A DNA stretch of 64,000 nt from Phytohabitans flavus (GTDB taxonomy: Bacteria; Actinomycetota; Actinomycetes; Mycobacteriales; Micromonosporaceae): the NCBI RefSeq assembly GCF_011764545.1, contig NZ_AP022870.1, positions 914,001 through 978,000 on the forward strand, in the 5' to 3' direction. Made by a program: the position numbers and the translations under genes. Positions within the stretch are counted from its first letter, which is position 1. Every line of letters starts with the position of its first letter. The notes under the pieces are model-generated. The model made no database searches, was not told the DNA's origin, and saw only the letters and a program-made list of their open reading frames with translations. Shown piece by piece: positions 63,095-64,000 of this stretch.

Positions 63095-63781
63095 GTGTCA
63101 CAGATGGTGGGGTCCGGGCGGTGTGTGGTGGCCGTGGACGGCCCGTCCGGTTCGGGCAAGTCCACCGTCTCCCGCCGGCTCGCCGGGGTGCTGGGCGCGC
63201 AGTACCTGGATACCGGCGCGATGTACCGGGCTGTGACCTGGGCCGTGCTGGTCTCCGGCGCCGACCCGCACGACGCCGAGGCGGTCGCGAAGGTCGCCGG
63301 TGAGATCGACCTGGAGATCGGCACGGAGCCGGACGCGCCCTACACGCACGTCGACGGTACCCCCGTCGACCGTGCGATCCGCGGCCCCGAGGTGACCGGC
63401 GCGGTCTCCGCGGTGGCGGCCGTGCCGTGGGTCCGCCAGCTGCTGGTGGCCCAGCAACGGAAGATCATTGCGGCCACCGGGCGCATCGTGGTCGAGGGCC
63501 GCGACATCGGCACGGTGGTCGCCCCCGACGCCGACCTCAAGGTGTACCTGACCGCGTCCGCCGCCACCCGCGCGCAGCGCCGCAGCACGGAGAACGCGAC
63601 CGACCTCACCGCCACGGCCGCCGACCTCGACCGCCGCGACCGCCTCGACTCCACCCGCACCGCCGACCCGCTACAGCAGGCCACCGACGCGGTCGTGCTC
63701 GACACGACCGAGCTCGGCATCGAAGAGGTCGTGGCCCGCCTGCGCAGTCTGCTCGACCGTTCGTTCGGCGGTGTCGCATGA
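63095..63781 (+). CDS. cmk: Cytidylate kinase
   Basis: 228 residues; phosphorylates CMP and dCMP using ATP. The P-loop is DGPSGSGKST, followed by LDTGAMYRAVTWAVL and VEGRDIGTVVAPDADLKVYL, all diagnostic. The lid region has RRSTEN and the C-terminal arginines are present. GTG 63095 gives the usual N-terminus. It overlaps the next open frame by four bases (ATGA). Confidence 0.96.
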   Translation: MSQMVGSGRCVVAVDGPSGSGKSTVSRRLAGVLGAQYLDTGAMYRAVTWAVLVSGADPHDAEAVAKVAGEIDLEIGTEPDAPYTHVDGTPVDRAIRGPEVTGAVSAVAAVPWVRQLLVAQQRKIIAATGRIVVEGRDIGTVVAPDADLKVYLTASAATRAQRRSTENATDLTATAADLDRRDRLDSTRTADPLQQATDAVVLDTTELGIEEVVARLRSLLDRSFGGVA

Positions 63782-63987
63782 GCCTGCTCACTGTCGGTGG
63801 CGCCTCTCCTGCCGATGGCCTCTCTCTTGTCGGTGGCGCTCCTCCTGTCGATGGCGCCTCCGTCGTCGGTGGGGTCTTTCTTGTCGGTGGCGTCTCGGTT
63901 GTCGGTGACGCCCTTCTTGTTGGTGGTGCCTCGGTTGTCGGTGGCACCTCTTCTTTCGGTGGCGGCTTTCTTGGAGGGGCGGCATGA
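63778..63987 (+). CDS. 69-residue repeat peptide ORF made of ten 18-bp units
   Basis: Starts at the ATGA overlap with cmk and ends at another ATGA overlap with the next frame at 63984. After MSLLT, the whole peptide is ten hexapeptides of the form VGGASV, encoded by ten 18-base units (63793-63972). The hexad fits the left-handed beta-helix pattern [LIV]-[GAED]-x-x-[STAV]-x in several units. There is no similarity to a protein I recognise. It may be a translated spacer, an extended N-terminus of the next gene, or simply a minisatellite between coupled genes. Confidence 0.4.
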   Translation: MSLLTVGGASPADGLSLVGGAPPVDGASVVGGVFLVGGVSVVGDALLVGGASVVGGTSSFGGGFLGGAA

Positions 63988-64000
63988 GTCTTGAGGCTGT
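63984..64000 (+). CDS. Start of the next gene (truncated by the window)
   Basis: ATG at 63984 overlaps the stop of the repeat ORF and opens with MSLEA before the window ends. In related genomes cmk is often followed by a plsC-type acyltransferase or der, but five codons do not allow an identification. Confidence 0.3.

Overview
The window is very GC-rich DNA from a filamentous actinomycete, most likely a member of the Micromonosporaceae (Micromonospora, Actinoplanes or Phytohabitans relatives). This rests on the type I polyketide synthase (PKS), an F420-type luciferase-like oxidoreductase, and the gene order recN - steA - steB - glycosyltransferase - murJ-like - pyrG - Nudix - ald - xerD - parA - scpA - scpB - rluB - cmk. 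The genus is an inference.

Bases 1-34260 are the 3' end of a modular type I PKS cluster: the tail of one synthase (1-660), a three-module synthase (704-14850), a three-module synthase ending in a thioesterase (14897-33007), and a flavin monooxygenase (33019-34223), closed by a strong hairpin. Domain order predicts the last 12 backbone carbons of the product, counted from the released carboxyl: saturated C2-C6, hydroxyls at C7, C9 and C11, and a methyl-branched alkene at C12=C13. The dehydratase of the fourth module in the window has lost its catalytic residues. The loading module and earlier modules lie upstream of the window.

Bases 34300-36270 hold an IS110-family element with a probable bridge-RNA region and one copy of a dispersed repeat. 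Bases 36274-57318 are conserved chromosomal genes: DNA repair (recN), septation (steA/steB), a probable lipid-linked glycan pathway (WecA/MraY-like transferase, MurJ-like flippase, GT4 glycosyltransferase, phosphatase-like membrane protein), CTP synthase, ADP-ribose pyrophosphatase, alanine dehydrogenase, XerD, ParA, the condensin partners ScpA/ScpB and a pseudouridine synthase. Bases 57400-63000 are a more variable insert (Nudix, a HEAT-like protein, a small membrane protein, an F420 oxidoreductase, a deaminase, a ROK kinase, an EamA transporter), followed by cmk. Three different minisatellites lie between 61936 and 63972.

Nine genes contain reading-frame breaks. All 20 breaks that I could place need exactly one added base, and almost all sit in a run of G or C. 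Restoring one base at each gives whole-codon lengths for all nine genes. I therefore treat these genes as intact and the breaks as probable sequencing or assembly deletions. Coordinates below span the repaired genes.
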